In this document: piece after piece, positions 31,565 to 41,639 of the stretch
Position numbering within the stretch: position 1 is the stretch's first letter
Layout: each line of letters starts with the position of its first letter
Notes under the pieces: generated by a model
The model's database searches: none
Seen by the model: only the letters and a program-made list of their open reading frames with translations
Told to the model about the DNA's origin: nothing
Made by a program: the position numbers and the translations under genes
Assembly: GCA_029204225.1 (NCBI GenBank)
Contig: CM055101.1
Location: 35,953,648-36,017,647, forward strand
Direction of reading: 5' to 3'
DNA length: 64,000 nt
Origin: Diphasiastrum complanatum
Taxonomy: Eukaryota; Streptophyta; Lycopodiopsida; Lycopodiales; Lycopodiaceae

Positions 31565-33118
31565 ATGGCTGCCAATAACCCAAATCCACCCAAGAGAATC
31601 CAGTACCACCTGAGGCACCAGGAGTCCCAAGGATCCCCAATCCCTTGGTCTATGCCATACCATTACCATGAGCTATCCCACATAACCGACGAGCCCCTAA
31701 ACTCGATCTACCACAGTATGATGGTACTACTGACCCAGCACGCTACCTTCAAATTTATGAGGAAGCATGTGAAGTCTATGGAGAGACAACTCTGGAAGAA
31801 AAACTCGGACTCTTTAGTATGACTCTCACTAATGCCGCTCGCGAGGGGTATTTCAACCTTAAGCATCATGACCGAAACGAGTGGGAATCCCTCAGGGATT
31901 CATTCGTTAAAAGATTTAAATCATCTAGATTCCTCGAAAGCCCATTCCTAAAGCTTAGTAAGATCAAGATGAAGAAGGATGAGGCTACATTGAGCGCCTC
32001 AAACGCCTAAAAACCGAATGCCCTGCTCACCTAGCACCTGATCAGATCGTGCTCATATGGTTCATGGCTGGCCTCCCGAAATCTATCAGGCGTGAACTTA
32101 GACCGCCAGAAACCTATGCCACCTTACGTGATGCTATGAATGATGCCATCCGCGAAGAAGACAAAGGCTCCGATAAAGAATACGAACCCCAACGTTCACG
32201 AGCCATAGTTACTGACCAAAGCCATAGATCCCAAGGTGAAGGATCCTCCTCTGATGTTGCCACACAGCTATTGTCGCAGCAACTTGAGACCATGAACAAA
32301 ACCCACCAGGCACAAATGGATAAGTTATCCAAAGATTTTGAACAAAAGTTGAAAAATACCACACCGCAAGGACCTACTCTCAATCAATTCCCTAGACGTG
32401 ATAATGTTTGGTGTCCTACATGCCAACAGAATCACACTGCAAATGAGTGCCCACTGAATAGGCAGCTATACCACAGGTTTTGCATCTTTTGCAACACCAA
32501 TAACCATGATACATCAACGTGTATCTATAATCTGAGGATACAAGCCGTTGCACGACAATACCAATGGAGGATGCAACAACAGGGTCCCCAAGTTACAAGT
32601 AATCAGAGGCCCGTATTCCAACAGGCACCCCAACAACACTAAGCTTACCTGGACCTAATAACGCAGCACCAGCCTTAGTAGTGTGACAACCTGGCCCTCA
32701 AATGAACCACCAGATCATTCCAGCAAATTTTGCCACGACAAGTCAGGACCCTCTACCCCAACTTGAGTTCGGCTTTGAAAATGTGTTCTTACATGAGGAT
32801 CAAGGATTTCCTTGTTTCTATGCAGATGGGACTGAAGCTTCTATCTATCCCTTGTTTACCACTCAACAACGTTTATACGGGAACAGAGCGCCTATCCAAT
32901 GTTATGGCTGTGGAGAAAACCACCGCATAGTTGAGTGCCCATATAAAGGCACCTACACCCCTATCTGCAGAGAATGTGGCCATGGCCATTGTTTCAAAGA
33001 TTGCCCGTCTCAACCAATAGAGCCACAAGTTGACGCACCTGTCAATCTCACAACCATTGTACATGAAAGGAGAGCCAAGGTCACAAAACCAGAAGCCCCT
33101 ATCTACGTTCAAACATGA
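31565..33118 (+). pseudogene. Gypsy gag (capsid/nucleocapsid) with four CCHC knuckles
   Basis: ATG 31565 opens a Pro-rich N-terminus (MAANNPNPPKRIQYHLRH). After frameshifts near 31710-31820 the capsid region reads DPARYLQIYEEACEVYGE, GLFSMTLTNAAREGYFNL, NEWESLRDSFVKRF and, after another near 31990, IERLKRLKTECPAHLAPDQI, LIWFMAGLPKSIRREL (retrotransposon gag). Two zinc knuckles follow at 32408-32530 (CPTCQQNHTANEC, CIFCNTNNHDTSTC) and, after a stop and frameshift, two more in 32702-33118 (CYGCGENHRIVEC, CRECGHGHCFKDC). Gag packages the element RNA. Four CX2CX4HX4C knuckles is more than the usual one or two. Protease and RT do not follow, so this element is truncated. Confidence 0.8.
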
Positions 33119-33740
33119 GCCCAACACTTGAAGGAACCCCCAGTGGCAGAGAGAGTTTTGAACGAGGATTACATAAGTTATTTTCAATGTAATTTGAACC
33201 TGCAAGAAGATTGTGAAACTCCAATTAGTTTCATGTCCCTCAGACACCTCATGTTACAATCCCTAATTACTGCAAACCTCCAGGTGCCGGTTAACCACAA
33301 GAGACTGAATGATTCACATTCCACCCCACCATAGGACCTAATCCAGGTCCACCCTCTGTGCCCTGGCCCTGGCTTGTGACCATATCAAGCTGGATCCGAC
33401 CTCCATCCTAGACGGCGTCCCATACCACTGCCTAGGCTCTCAGCCATCTCTTGCCTCACGCTAGCATACATCCCGGTCGTGCACACGCTCTCCATCCACC
33501 TCCTCCTAGATAGATAGAATGGATGGCAACTGAGCCTTCCTCCCCTTGTATACCTCCAAGGAGAGAGACTCCAAGCCATGTGCACACCTAGATCATGACA
33601 CGTGGCAACCATGCAGGTTCACGAGTCAGCGTTCAAGTCTATAGGCCCAGTCATCATCCAGTCTCAAGTCTGGGTTTGGAACCCAAGGGAGTTGGGTCCC
33701 TAGCATTCCCTCATTCCCTCTTCCTTAGAAAATTCCTTAT
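33119..33740. other. Junction between two gypsy elements; host-like 87-bp match
   Basis: 33168-33254 matches 28677-28765 (TAATTTGAACCTGCAAGAA, TTGTGAAACTCCAATTAGTT) at about 90% by eye. 33340-33720 is non-coding and would be the 3' untranslated/LTR flank of the minus-strand element ending at 33741. It contains an inverted word pair around CCTTATCTAAGG near 33731-33745. Confidence 0.5.
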
Positions 33741-35400
33741 CTAAGGAAGAAAACCAGGGAACCTCAGTTTAAGGTCATGTTCCTTTTCCCAAGTATCATC
33801 ATCCTCAGAACTTCCCTTCCAAAGAACCAAGTACTCAGTTACCTGCCGGTTCCTGAGCCCACGTTGACGTACATCAACAATGGCCTGTGGTTCAGTAGGT
33901 ACAAAGGATGTCAGGTCCTCCAGCCGAACTAAGTCCTCCTGAAGTATCAAGTCATCCTTTCCACCAAGTCGTTCCTTTAAACGACTAATGTGAAATACTG
34001 GATGAACTTTACTCCTTGAGGTAGCTCCAGCTGATAGGCATTCCGATGGAGTTTCTTTACTATACGGAATGGCCCTGCGTAACGAGGTGAACACTTAGAA
34101 CATTTTTCGGTCTTTAGTACCTTAGAATCTTTTGGGATTCTAAGATATACCCAAGCCCCCTCCTCATAGACCCTAGGTTGTCGCTTTTGATTTGCGTAAA
34201 ACTGGGCTCTATCCTGAGCCATTTTTACGTTCTTGCGAGCAACAAGCAACATTTCTTGCATGTCATGCAGGAAATCTATTGCTGCTTTAACCTTGAGGCC
34301 TTTGAGGCCCACTGAAATGGGAGCCCTAGGCTGGAAACCATACATTAGAGAAAATGGACTAAACCCCGCCGCTGAGTGCTTTGCGCTGTTATACGCAAAC
34401 TCAATCACTGGAAGGTACCTTTCCCAATCCGACTGTCTTCTGAAAACATATACCCGAAGCATATCTTCCATAGACTGGTTTGTCCTCTCTGTTTGACCAT
34501 CCGATTCAGGATGATCTGATGACCCCAAACTTAAAGTGGTCTCTAATTTCTCAAAGACCGCTTGCCAGAATTTGCCAGTGAACTTAGGATCTCGATCACT
34601 AACAATGTTATTCGGCAAACCAAACAACCTGAACAACTTTTCAACGAAAAGCTGAGCAAGTTCAGAAGCTTTGACAGTTTGCTTGGTTGGTATGAACTGC
34701 GCCATTTTAGTTAACCTGTCAACTATTACCCAAATGGCATCATTTTGCTTCCTCGTCCGAGGTGTAGCCCAACCACAAAGTCCATGGAAATACTTTTCCA
34801 CTTTCTTTCGAGAATTTCCAAGGGCATTAACAAACCAATTGCCTCAATTCTTTTAGCTTTATTAACTTGGCATTGCGCACATTTGCAAACATATGCCTCC
34901 ACTTGACTTTTTAAGTTTGGCCAATAAAAGTTCCTTTTTACTAAGTCAAGCGTCCTTTCAGCGCCAGGGTGCCTTACACACGGGCTGTCATGACATTCAT
35001 GCAGGATTTGGGTCCTTATATCACCATTTTCTGGCACACAAACTTTTCCATTCCGGAAAAGCAACCCATTCCTAATGGAATAGTCTCTCTGTATCTTGTC
35101 CTGAGGAGAAATCTTGGAATCCTGCATTCCAAGCTCATCATTAGATCTAGAAGAACCTGTCAAGACGTCTAGTCAAATACGACCGAAGTACCTCTCGGTC
35201 TCACACAAATCTCTTAAGGAAAGATACAACTCAGATTGGATCTCAAAAAAGATTAACTGATTAACCTCTCCAATCCGACTTAAGGCATCCGTGACACTAT
35301 TAGAAGTACCTTTCCGGTACTCAATGTCATAATGAAATTCTTGCAGCATCTCTGACCATCTGGCCTTACGACCTATTAGGAGCAATGGAGAGAGAACCAA
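33741..35400 (-). pseudogene. Chromovirus-type gypsy pol: RNase H end, integrase, chromodomain
   Basis: Minus strand, from 35400: the RNase H C-terminus (ARWSEMLQEFHYDIEYRKGT, VTDALSR). Then the HHCC integrase zinc finger (HECHDSPCVRHPG ... CAQCQVNK) at about 35070-34870. Then the DDE core: MDFVVGL, VDRLTKMAQFIPTKQTV, NIVSDRDPKFTGKFWQ and SDHPESDGQTERTNQSMED. The C-terminal domain follows (YEEGAWVYLRIPKDSK, SPRYAGPFRIVKKLHRNAY), then a chromodomain (QAIVDVRQRGLRNRQ, EYLVLWKGSSEDDDTWEKE) ending at 33741. This order defines Ty3/gypsy chromoviruses, whose chromodomain directs insertion to chromatin marks. Frameshifts near 34780 and 34020 and the absence of RT upstream show it is defective. It faces the plus-strand gag at 31.6-33.1 kb, so the two are different elements. 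Confidence 0.88.
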
Positions 35401-38000
35401 CCAAAGAAGAAGAGTGACTCTGGATCTCCACCCACTATCCTGTACTCGGCTCTACATTCACAGGCCACCATATAGGACTAGCGCCCAGCCTCCAAGAGGC
35501 CATGTACTCCTCTCACATGCACAGTTACCACTGTGCATGTGGGTGCCCTCATGCATACTGAACATGTGGCACACAAGTCCTACCTAACTTTAGGGACCCA
35601 CTCTTAGCAACTAAGGGTGCCCTCCACTTAGTGGCAGTCCCTATGAATATAGACCAAGCCCACTAGATCCTAGTCCCTAAGAGTTACTATCCCAAGGCCA
35701 ATATATGAATAAAAAGGCCTGCTTATGCATAATAATGAATAGAAGAATGGACGTGGCGAATGTAATGAGCCAAGTCCATAACTACTGGTCCAGCCAAAAA
35801 GTCCTAAAAGGGTCAAGGGGCACGTGCACTTCAGGTGGTTAGGCCCTATGTGAGTAATAGAGGTACCGCCCCATCCAGTCTTGAGGGCCTGCTCTGTTAC
35901 CCCGTGCTCCCCAATTGATGAGAGTTTTCCACGCTCTCAGAGGTACGACTGTAAGGAGGGGTGCTAGCATTGTGGTCCAATCATCCGCTAGTTTTCTAGG
36001 TCCATGTTTCCAAATCCAGTTCTCTGATGGCTAAATCATGTTATGAGTTGCTGGTGTCTCTTTCCCCATCCAATTCGGCTTTCGGATAGTCCTTAACGGC
36101 TAAGAGATAGGTTTGGCACTGGTAGGGCCACCATCAGGTGGTTAGAGCATTGCCTTTAGTTATAGGGTACTATCTTTAAACTTTGGGACTGTGCCTTTGG
36201 ACTCCTAGGGTGTAGCCTATTACTTGTAAGGGTGCACCCTTTAAGATTTGTTGGTTCTATTCTCAAAACGTGGGACGCTACCCCTGTGGTTTAGGGGGTG
36301 CACCCTCATCATTCAAGATGTTGCCTTAAAAGCCTAGGGCCGGTTTCCCGTTCTAGATCCCTGGTTCCTAGAGAGATATGGGCTTGAAGTGTGATTGATG
36401 CCCTTCATTTTAGGGGTATTGCCCTTTGAAACTATGTAAGATAGGGCTTGAGAGAGATGTTCGAAAATAAGGCCAATACTCATAGGACGTGCATGCTCGT
36501 CATTCATTATCAACGGAGACACTAGCACACCGGGGTTTAGTGCTCGTCGCAATTGTGGTACTCAATTCACATTCAGGGGGAATGGTAACGATGTCCATGC
36601 AATGTTCATAAAATATCCATATGACTCATACAACGGTTGTGCTTGAAGAAATATCATCATTGGTCATCAACGGGTAAAGGGTAGATCATGCAAATATCGA
36701 CTAGTCAAGTGCTCGTCAAATGAGGGGTATCTTCTTTCCTCTTTTTGGTTTTTTGTATTATTTTCTGCTGTATAAAGTGCTCGTGGGATGCAAATTATAC
36801 ACACCGCTCTGTTTGATGAGCAGTGGTATTTCGCCGACCGTCGGGCCTAGGAATTTCACTAGACATTTCCAACGACGGGTGTGGCTAGTGTGACCCCTAA
36901 CCAAGGTGGCATATTTCGGACGTGTATGGTGGACGGCCCGCTCTTGTGTCTCAAAGGGGTCTGGTTTACGACTCGAGCACCCAGAACAAGGCATGATAGA
37001 AAAACTTATGACATAATGCGATTCCAATTAAACAAAACTTGGAAAGATACGATCTAGTCTAGAAGACCCGTAACCGTTGTACAATACTAATAAAATATGA
37101 ACTTTCAACCTATCACAGAGCACATGTCCTATACCCTATGTTACGACTACGACGTATAGGCTTAAAATTGACAAGTGCTAAAACATGAGATCCTTCTCGT
37201 TCAATCATGAGGACCAGTAACAATAATACTCATACTTGATTCCATAATACGGCAATGACAAAAAACCAACAATGTACCTTATGTGGACGAGAGCCCGGAA
37301 TGCCCTAGAAACCCCCAAGTCATGAGTGCAAAGTATTACCTTAGGAGCTTTTAGCGTGGTGTGGACCGGCTAAGGAGAATCAGCAGGGTCCTCGTTGATC
37401 AACAGTGCGCTTCACGTAGTATGTAAATAGAACTCCATGTGGATCAAGTAGCCATGTCTCAGGTTTCCAGTAGGTAGAAAACAGTGGGAAACAGAGAGGA
37501 AACAGTGTCACTGTTTTGGATGTTCTGACTGATACAGACCCGCATGTTGATTGACAGCGCGCCTTAAGCTAGAGGGCGCCACTCTTCACGTCAGATAGGC
37601 ACAGATTGCGCAAGCCAGTGCGCATTGCTTATCAAGTGTGTGGATCGTGGATAGAAGACCCAGGTAGATAGCAATCAACAGCTGTCGCAGGTGGCGCTAG
37701 CTCTGAATAGGCAAGCGCATTCTACCACTTCTTCACACCAAAGGTCTGCCTGTAAGCGCTTACAGTCAGCCGGCAGAAGGCGTATCTTCTCCTGTTTGTA
37801 AAGTAGAGGGGATGATCAACGCATGGTATCTACCATTCCTCCATGAACGCAATCCAAACCACCCAAGCAATGTGAGTATACCTACAATATTAAAATCATT
37901 TTTAACATTTTTACAAAAGAAAATGGACCAGCCCTAGTCTCTTATTGACTTCGACACTGTTCTATGCGCCCCACTCGTTCTAATGCGCCCTCCTATGCTG
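35401..38000 (-). mobile_element. LTR-like sequence, probably minus orientation
   Basis: Non-coding, with frequent GGGTGC/GTGCCCT words. 35793-36000 (GGTCCAGCCAAAAAGTCC ... CCCCGTGCTCCCCAATTGAT, CGCTCTCAGAGGTACGACTG) matches 41665-41850 (GGTCCCGCCAAAAAGCCC ... CCCCGTACTCCCCAATCAAT, GGCTCTCAGAAGTATGATTG). The paired blocks look like the ends of LTRs or leaders of one repeat family. Boundaries are not determined. ORFs here are short and not recognised. Confidence 0.35.
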
Positions 38001-39235
38001 CCCGTACCTGCGTGTGCCTAAAAAAAATTTTGATCAGGCCAACGTAATGCCACATGGCAGTTTAGAATTATCCCATAAGCTATTGAGAGAAAATTCTAGT
38101 GCTTTATATATATTGAAAAAAGCTACAAGTCATGTGAAGGTGCCATGCTATGCCTACACAAAAATTTGTGATCTATGACACCTTTGCGCAGGCTTGTTTA
38201 CACCCCCCTTCCCACCCTTTTCTTTGCTCAGGTGGGATTTTTTATGAGCCAAAACTGGCAAAAAAATCTGCCGATAAAATTTCTCTGTCGGCGGCAATGA
38301 CCCCACGTGTCGCACAGGCATTGGAGCGGTTACTCTCACTCCTTAGCCAATACTCACTCCTTAGCCAATAAGCAACTTCGGGACCCGCTTCACAAAACGT
38401 AATCTGTGGGGCAAAAATTTTTATTATAAATTCTTTCTAACACTATCTTTACACACTTGCTCTCTCCAAAATCACAATCAACCATGCTTTTCATATGGAT
38501 ATTATTTGGACCATCAAAAGTATGTTCAAGCATTGCTATGACATAAGAGCCCAATGCATCCATATTAACACTACTCAACACCACTAACACACCTCTATAA
38601 CTTTTATCACTCATTGACACTACTTTTTAATACTATTTCCATCAATTTTCACCATTAACATTGCTTTTAACACTATCAATAACTCTAAAAGCTTGAAATG
38701 GAAGGGAATCCACAAGCTTGGTTGCAAGCCTCGATCTTCTTACTCTAGCTCACCTACAAGCCAAGGTCACCAACACCATTCCTCAAACATAAAATAAGAG
38801 GAGTAGTGTCTATTCTAACATCCATAAGCAAGAGTCATTCCAAAAATGGAAAACAAGCAATAAGAGACACAAAGCATTGGAGACAATACAGAGTTCCCTC
38901 TTTTCAAAATTAGCATTAGCATAAGAACTATTTGAATTACAATGAAGAGTTTTGTTTTTTTTTAAAGAAAGAGAGGCTCCTTGTAATTGGTCAACTTTTT
39001 GGTGTAATCTTCTTAATATAGTTGGATCAACTATTTTAAATTGCCTTAGAAAAATTATTTACAAAATGGCCATTTCAATTGAGCATGGCTCATGCTCCTA
39101 CTACCAGCTACTGCTCATAGGCGGGCTTATATTTGTAGAATGCTAGGCTTTGGCATATGTCCCACTAGCCAGTATCTACATTCTCGCATTTGTATGGGCA
39201 TAGTGTTGTCTTGAAACCAGATCTTGTTGCACGCA
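38001..39235. other. No gene recognised
   Basis: Short ORFs only. ACTCACTCCTTAGCCAATA is duplicated in tandem at 38336 and 38352. AT-rich elsewhere. No domain, LTR or RNA gene identified. Confidence 0.5.
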
Positions 39236-39403
39236 TCTTCTTTGGGAATTTAGTAGCAATCCATCACCCCAATGCCTTACAAGATGTCACAAGAAGAGTT
39301 GGTGGAACTGAAATGACAACTTGGTGAATTGGGATTTATTAGACCTAGCGTTTCACCTTTTGGAGCTCCAGTTTTATTTGCAAAGGCAATACTATGTGGT
39401 GAG
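39236..39403 (+). pseudogene. Gypsy reverse transcriptase fragment
   Basis: The plus strand from 39272 translates to PYKMSQEELVELK, a stop, then QLGELGFIRPSVSPFGAPVL and FAKA. This is the conserved N-terminal RT segment of Ty3/gypsy elements ('PYRMSPEELEELK.QL.ELL..GFI.PS.SPWGAPVLFV.KKDG'). Homology ends abruptly after FAKA. About 45 codons survive, with one in-frame TGA. It may be the missing RT of one of the neighbouring elements, but nothing ties them together. Confidence 0.75.
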
Positions 39404-41103
39404 GTCGGTCAATGGAGTTTGAAAAAAAGTCAACGTTAAATAGTTAATATTAAAAGCAGTCTTAAATTTTAAGGTTTTCACCACTGTGATAGGCTGGACA
39501 TGAAAGTGAGCATCAATACATGCATAGCATAAGAACTGTTGTTCTATACATGCACTAGTTTTGCACACACTAAGTAGGATGTAGCGTGTAGCAACATACA
39601 AAATCCATGCATGCAACAAAATGATGATGCATGAGCTTGAGAGTCTAAATTCTAAACCTTCAAAACTTCTAGAAAAGGCCTTTGAGGGATCCTTTGAGGG
39701 AGGCGGGGGAGCACTTTTGAGAGTTCAAGCACTAACAGAGGTAGCATCTTTGGGGTGAAGCTATGTTTGGGGCGTGTAAAACGGTGTAAAGGCCATGGCG
39801 ACATACAAAAGGTGACCGTGTGAACTCCTGAAGCAAGAAATTCACTGAAGCTCCAGATGATGCCTACTTATTGGACTTCATAGAGACTGCAGGATTAGAT
39901 TTGCCATATTCTTGTCGTGCATGTGCATGCTCCACTTGTGTGGGGAAAATCACTGAGAAACTGAGATTGAGAAACTGAGAAACTGAAATTCTCAGATTTT
40001 CATCGCGAATGTTGTGAATAGTGATCGTGAATATTGTCGATACTGATCGTGAACATTGTGAATACAAATCATGAATACTCATGTGAAATTGTGAATATTG
40101 AGATACATATATTATGAGATACGTAAATAAATTAGTCTTAATAGATCAAATCAAATACCAAATTAGACAAGGTTATCATTATAGTCAATTCAATTGTTAC
40201 TTTTTTTTAATTTTCTTCTTGGCTTGTAAAGCATAATATTCCTTGATTTCAAAGTTACGTAATTACTTGAAGATTTTACGTTAATAACTCGACGTTAACA
40301 AACGTTAATTGACGTTAACAACTATTAATTCTCTAAGCTTAGAAGCAAGACTTAGCACCTCAATCTAAATTCCTTCTGATAACATGCAAGAACTTAGATT
40401 GATGGTTGTCACAAGTTTTTGTAACCATTGTGAATTTATAGAACTAACACCGTGTTTGCTTGATTCACTTTAATAATAAATGGCTAGTATGTTAGATAGA
40501 TAGCCCAAAATTAGGGTTTCTAGGTGGACTAGTTAGTGACCTGAGATGAGCATGGTCAAGTTTTAGTAAACAAGCTTCGATTTAAGCATTGTCTAATTAA
40601 ACTAGTAGCTAGCATCATATTGAGACAAGAGGAACTGAACTAAGTAAGAAAAAGGACAAGTAACCATCAAGTTATGATTTGTCAAAGTCAGGCTAAATCA
40701 TGGATTAGAAAAAAGTAGACCATTGAGAGGTATCGACACTAATAGACACATTCGACATGGCCCATACTCAAGAATACACAAATAAGCAAATGTATGCCTC
40801 ACAATCTATTACCTATGCAAGAAGCAAAGCTTTACAAGCCCTTGAAAAAAGTATGATGGATTTTTTTTTTATCACTTTAATATATAAATAACATGTATCA
40901 TGACAAAGTGTATCACAATACGCGAGATTATGTTGAAGTCATGAGTTTTTTATGTTTGTAATGACTGGGGTTATATCATTATTTTCTTGCAGCAACATGA
41001 ACAATGTCAAATTAGAGAGCTTCATGAAACCTCTCTAATATGGTCTACTTGTACAATAAATGATAATTGTAGTCTTGTAACACAAATGTCTTAGGAGAGG
41101 ACA
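39404..41103. other. No gene recognised; short ATTGTGAAT repeat
   Basis: 39955-40100 carries GAGAAACTGAGAAACTGA and a run of GTGAATATTG, GATCGTGAA and TTGTGAATA words, like the larger repeat at 61925-62215. 40260-40320 has three GACGTTAAC/ACGTTAA words. Otherwise AT-rich non-coding sequence. Confidence 0.5.
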
Positions 41104-41406
41104 TTATTCATATAATTTTGTATATCTGTGTTTAACAAGAACGTTTGTGGCTCGAGCAACCATTGTTTTCGGTTGTGAATACTCGGGGGTTTGAAATAGG
41201 ATATCAGGTATTTGATATATGTCCCTTTCTGGAGTGATCTCGCGGTACTCAAGTTGTTCCTTTGGACTAGGCGGTGTTTTAGTTTTTGATGGACTTTCAC
41301 TACTGGTACTCCTTTGGGATCGAGGCAATGTCTTAGATATGCTTCTGGCAGTAATCAAGGTTCTGCTTCTGAGAAAATATGTCACCTTCTCAATTTGTCG
41401 TCGCAA
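41104..41406 (-). other. Ser/Thr/Pro-rich ORF, unrecognised
   Basis: A 100-codon minus-strand ORF: basic start (MRRQIEKVTYFLRSR), Ser/Thr/Pro-rich middle (STSSESPSKTKTPPSP), then REITPERDIYQIPDILF and ARATNVLVKHRYTKLYE. It lies downstream, in minus orientation, of the LTR/leader-like region 44.4-41.64 kb, where the gag of such an element would begin. I cannot match it to a gag family. It may be a disordered gag N-terminus or chance. Confidence 0.25.
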
Positions 41407-41639
41407 TGGAGGACCTATGTTGGTGGTTCTGGAAAAGTTTGATGATCATTTATCATGAAGGGTTCTATTCAAACCATACAATACCAGAACCTCATGGATA
41501 ATGAGCATTTCACACACTGTAAATAGTCACAAGAGTCGACTACAGTTGAAGTATGGGTAGTCAAGTTCACATAATAAAGACATACTTATCTTGAGTCCAT
41601 ATCAGAAGGTTGCATCCAACAAAGTTTTACGACAGATTC

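Noticed and set aside
32114-32383. Minus-strand ORF of 89 codons within gag
   Set aside because: Antisense shadow of the plus-strand gag, which has clear capsid and zinc-knuckle motifs.
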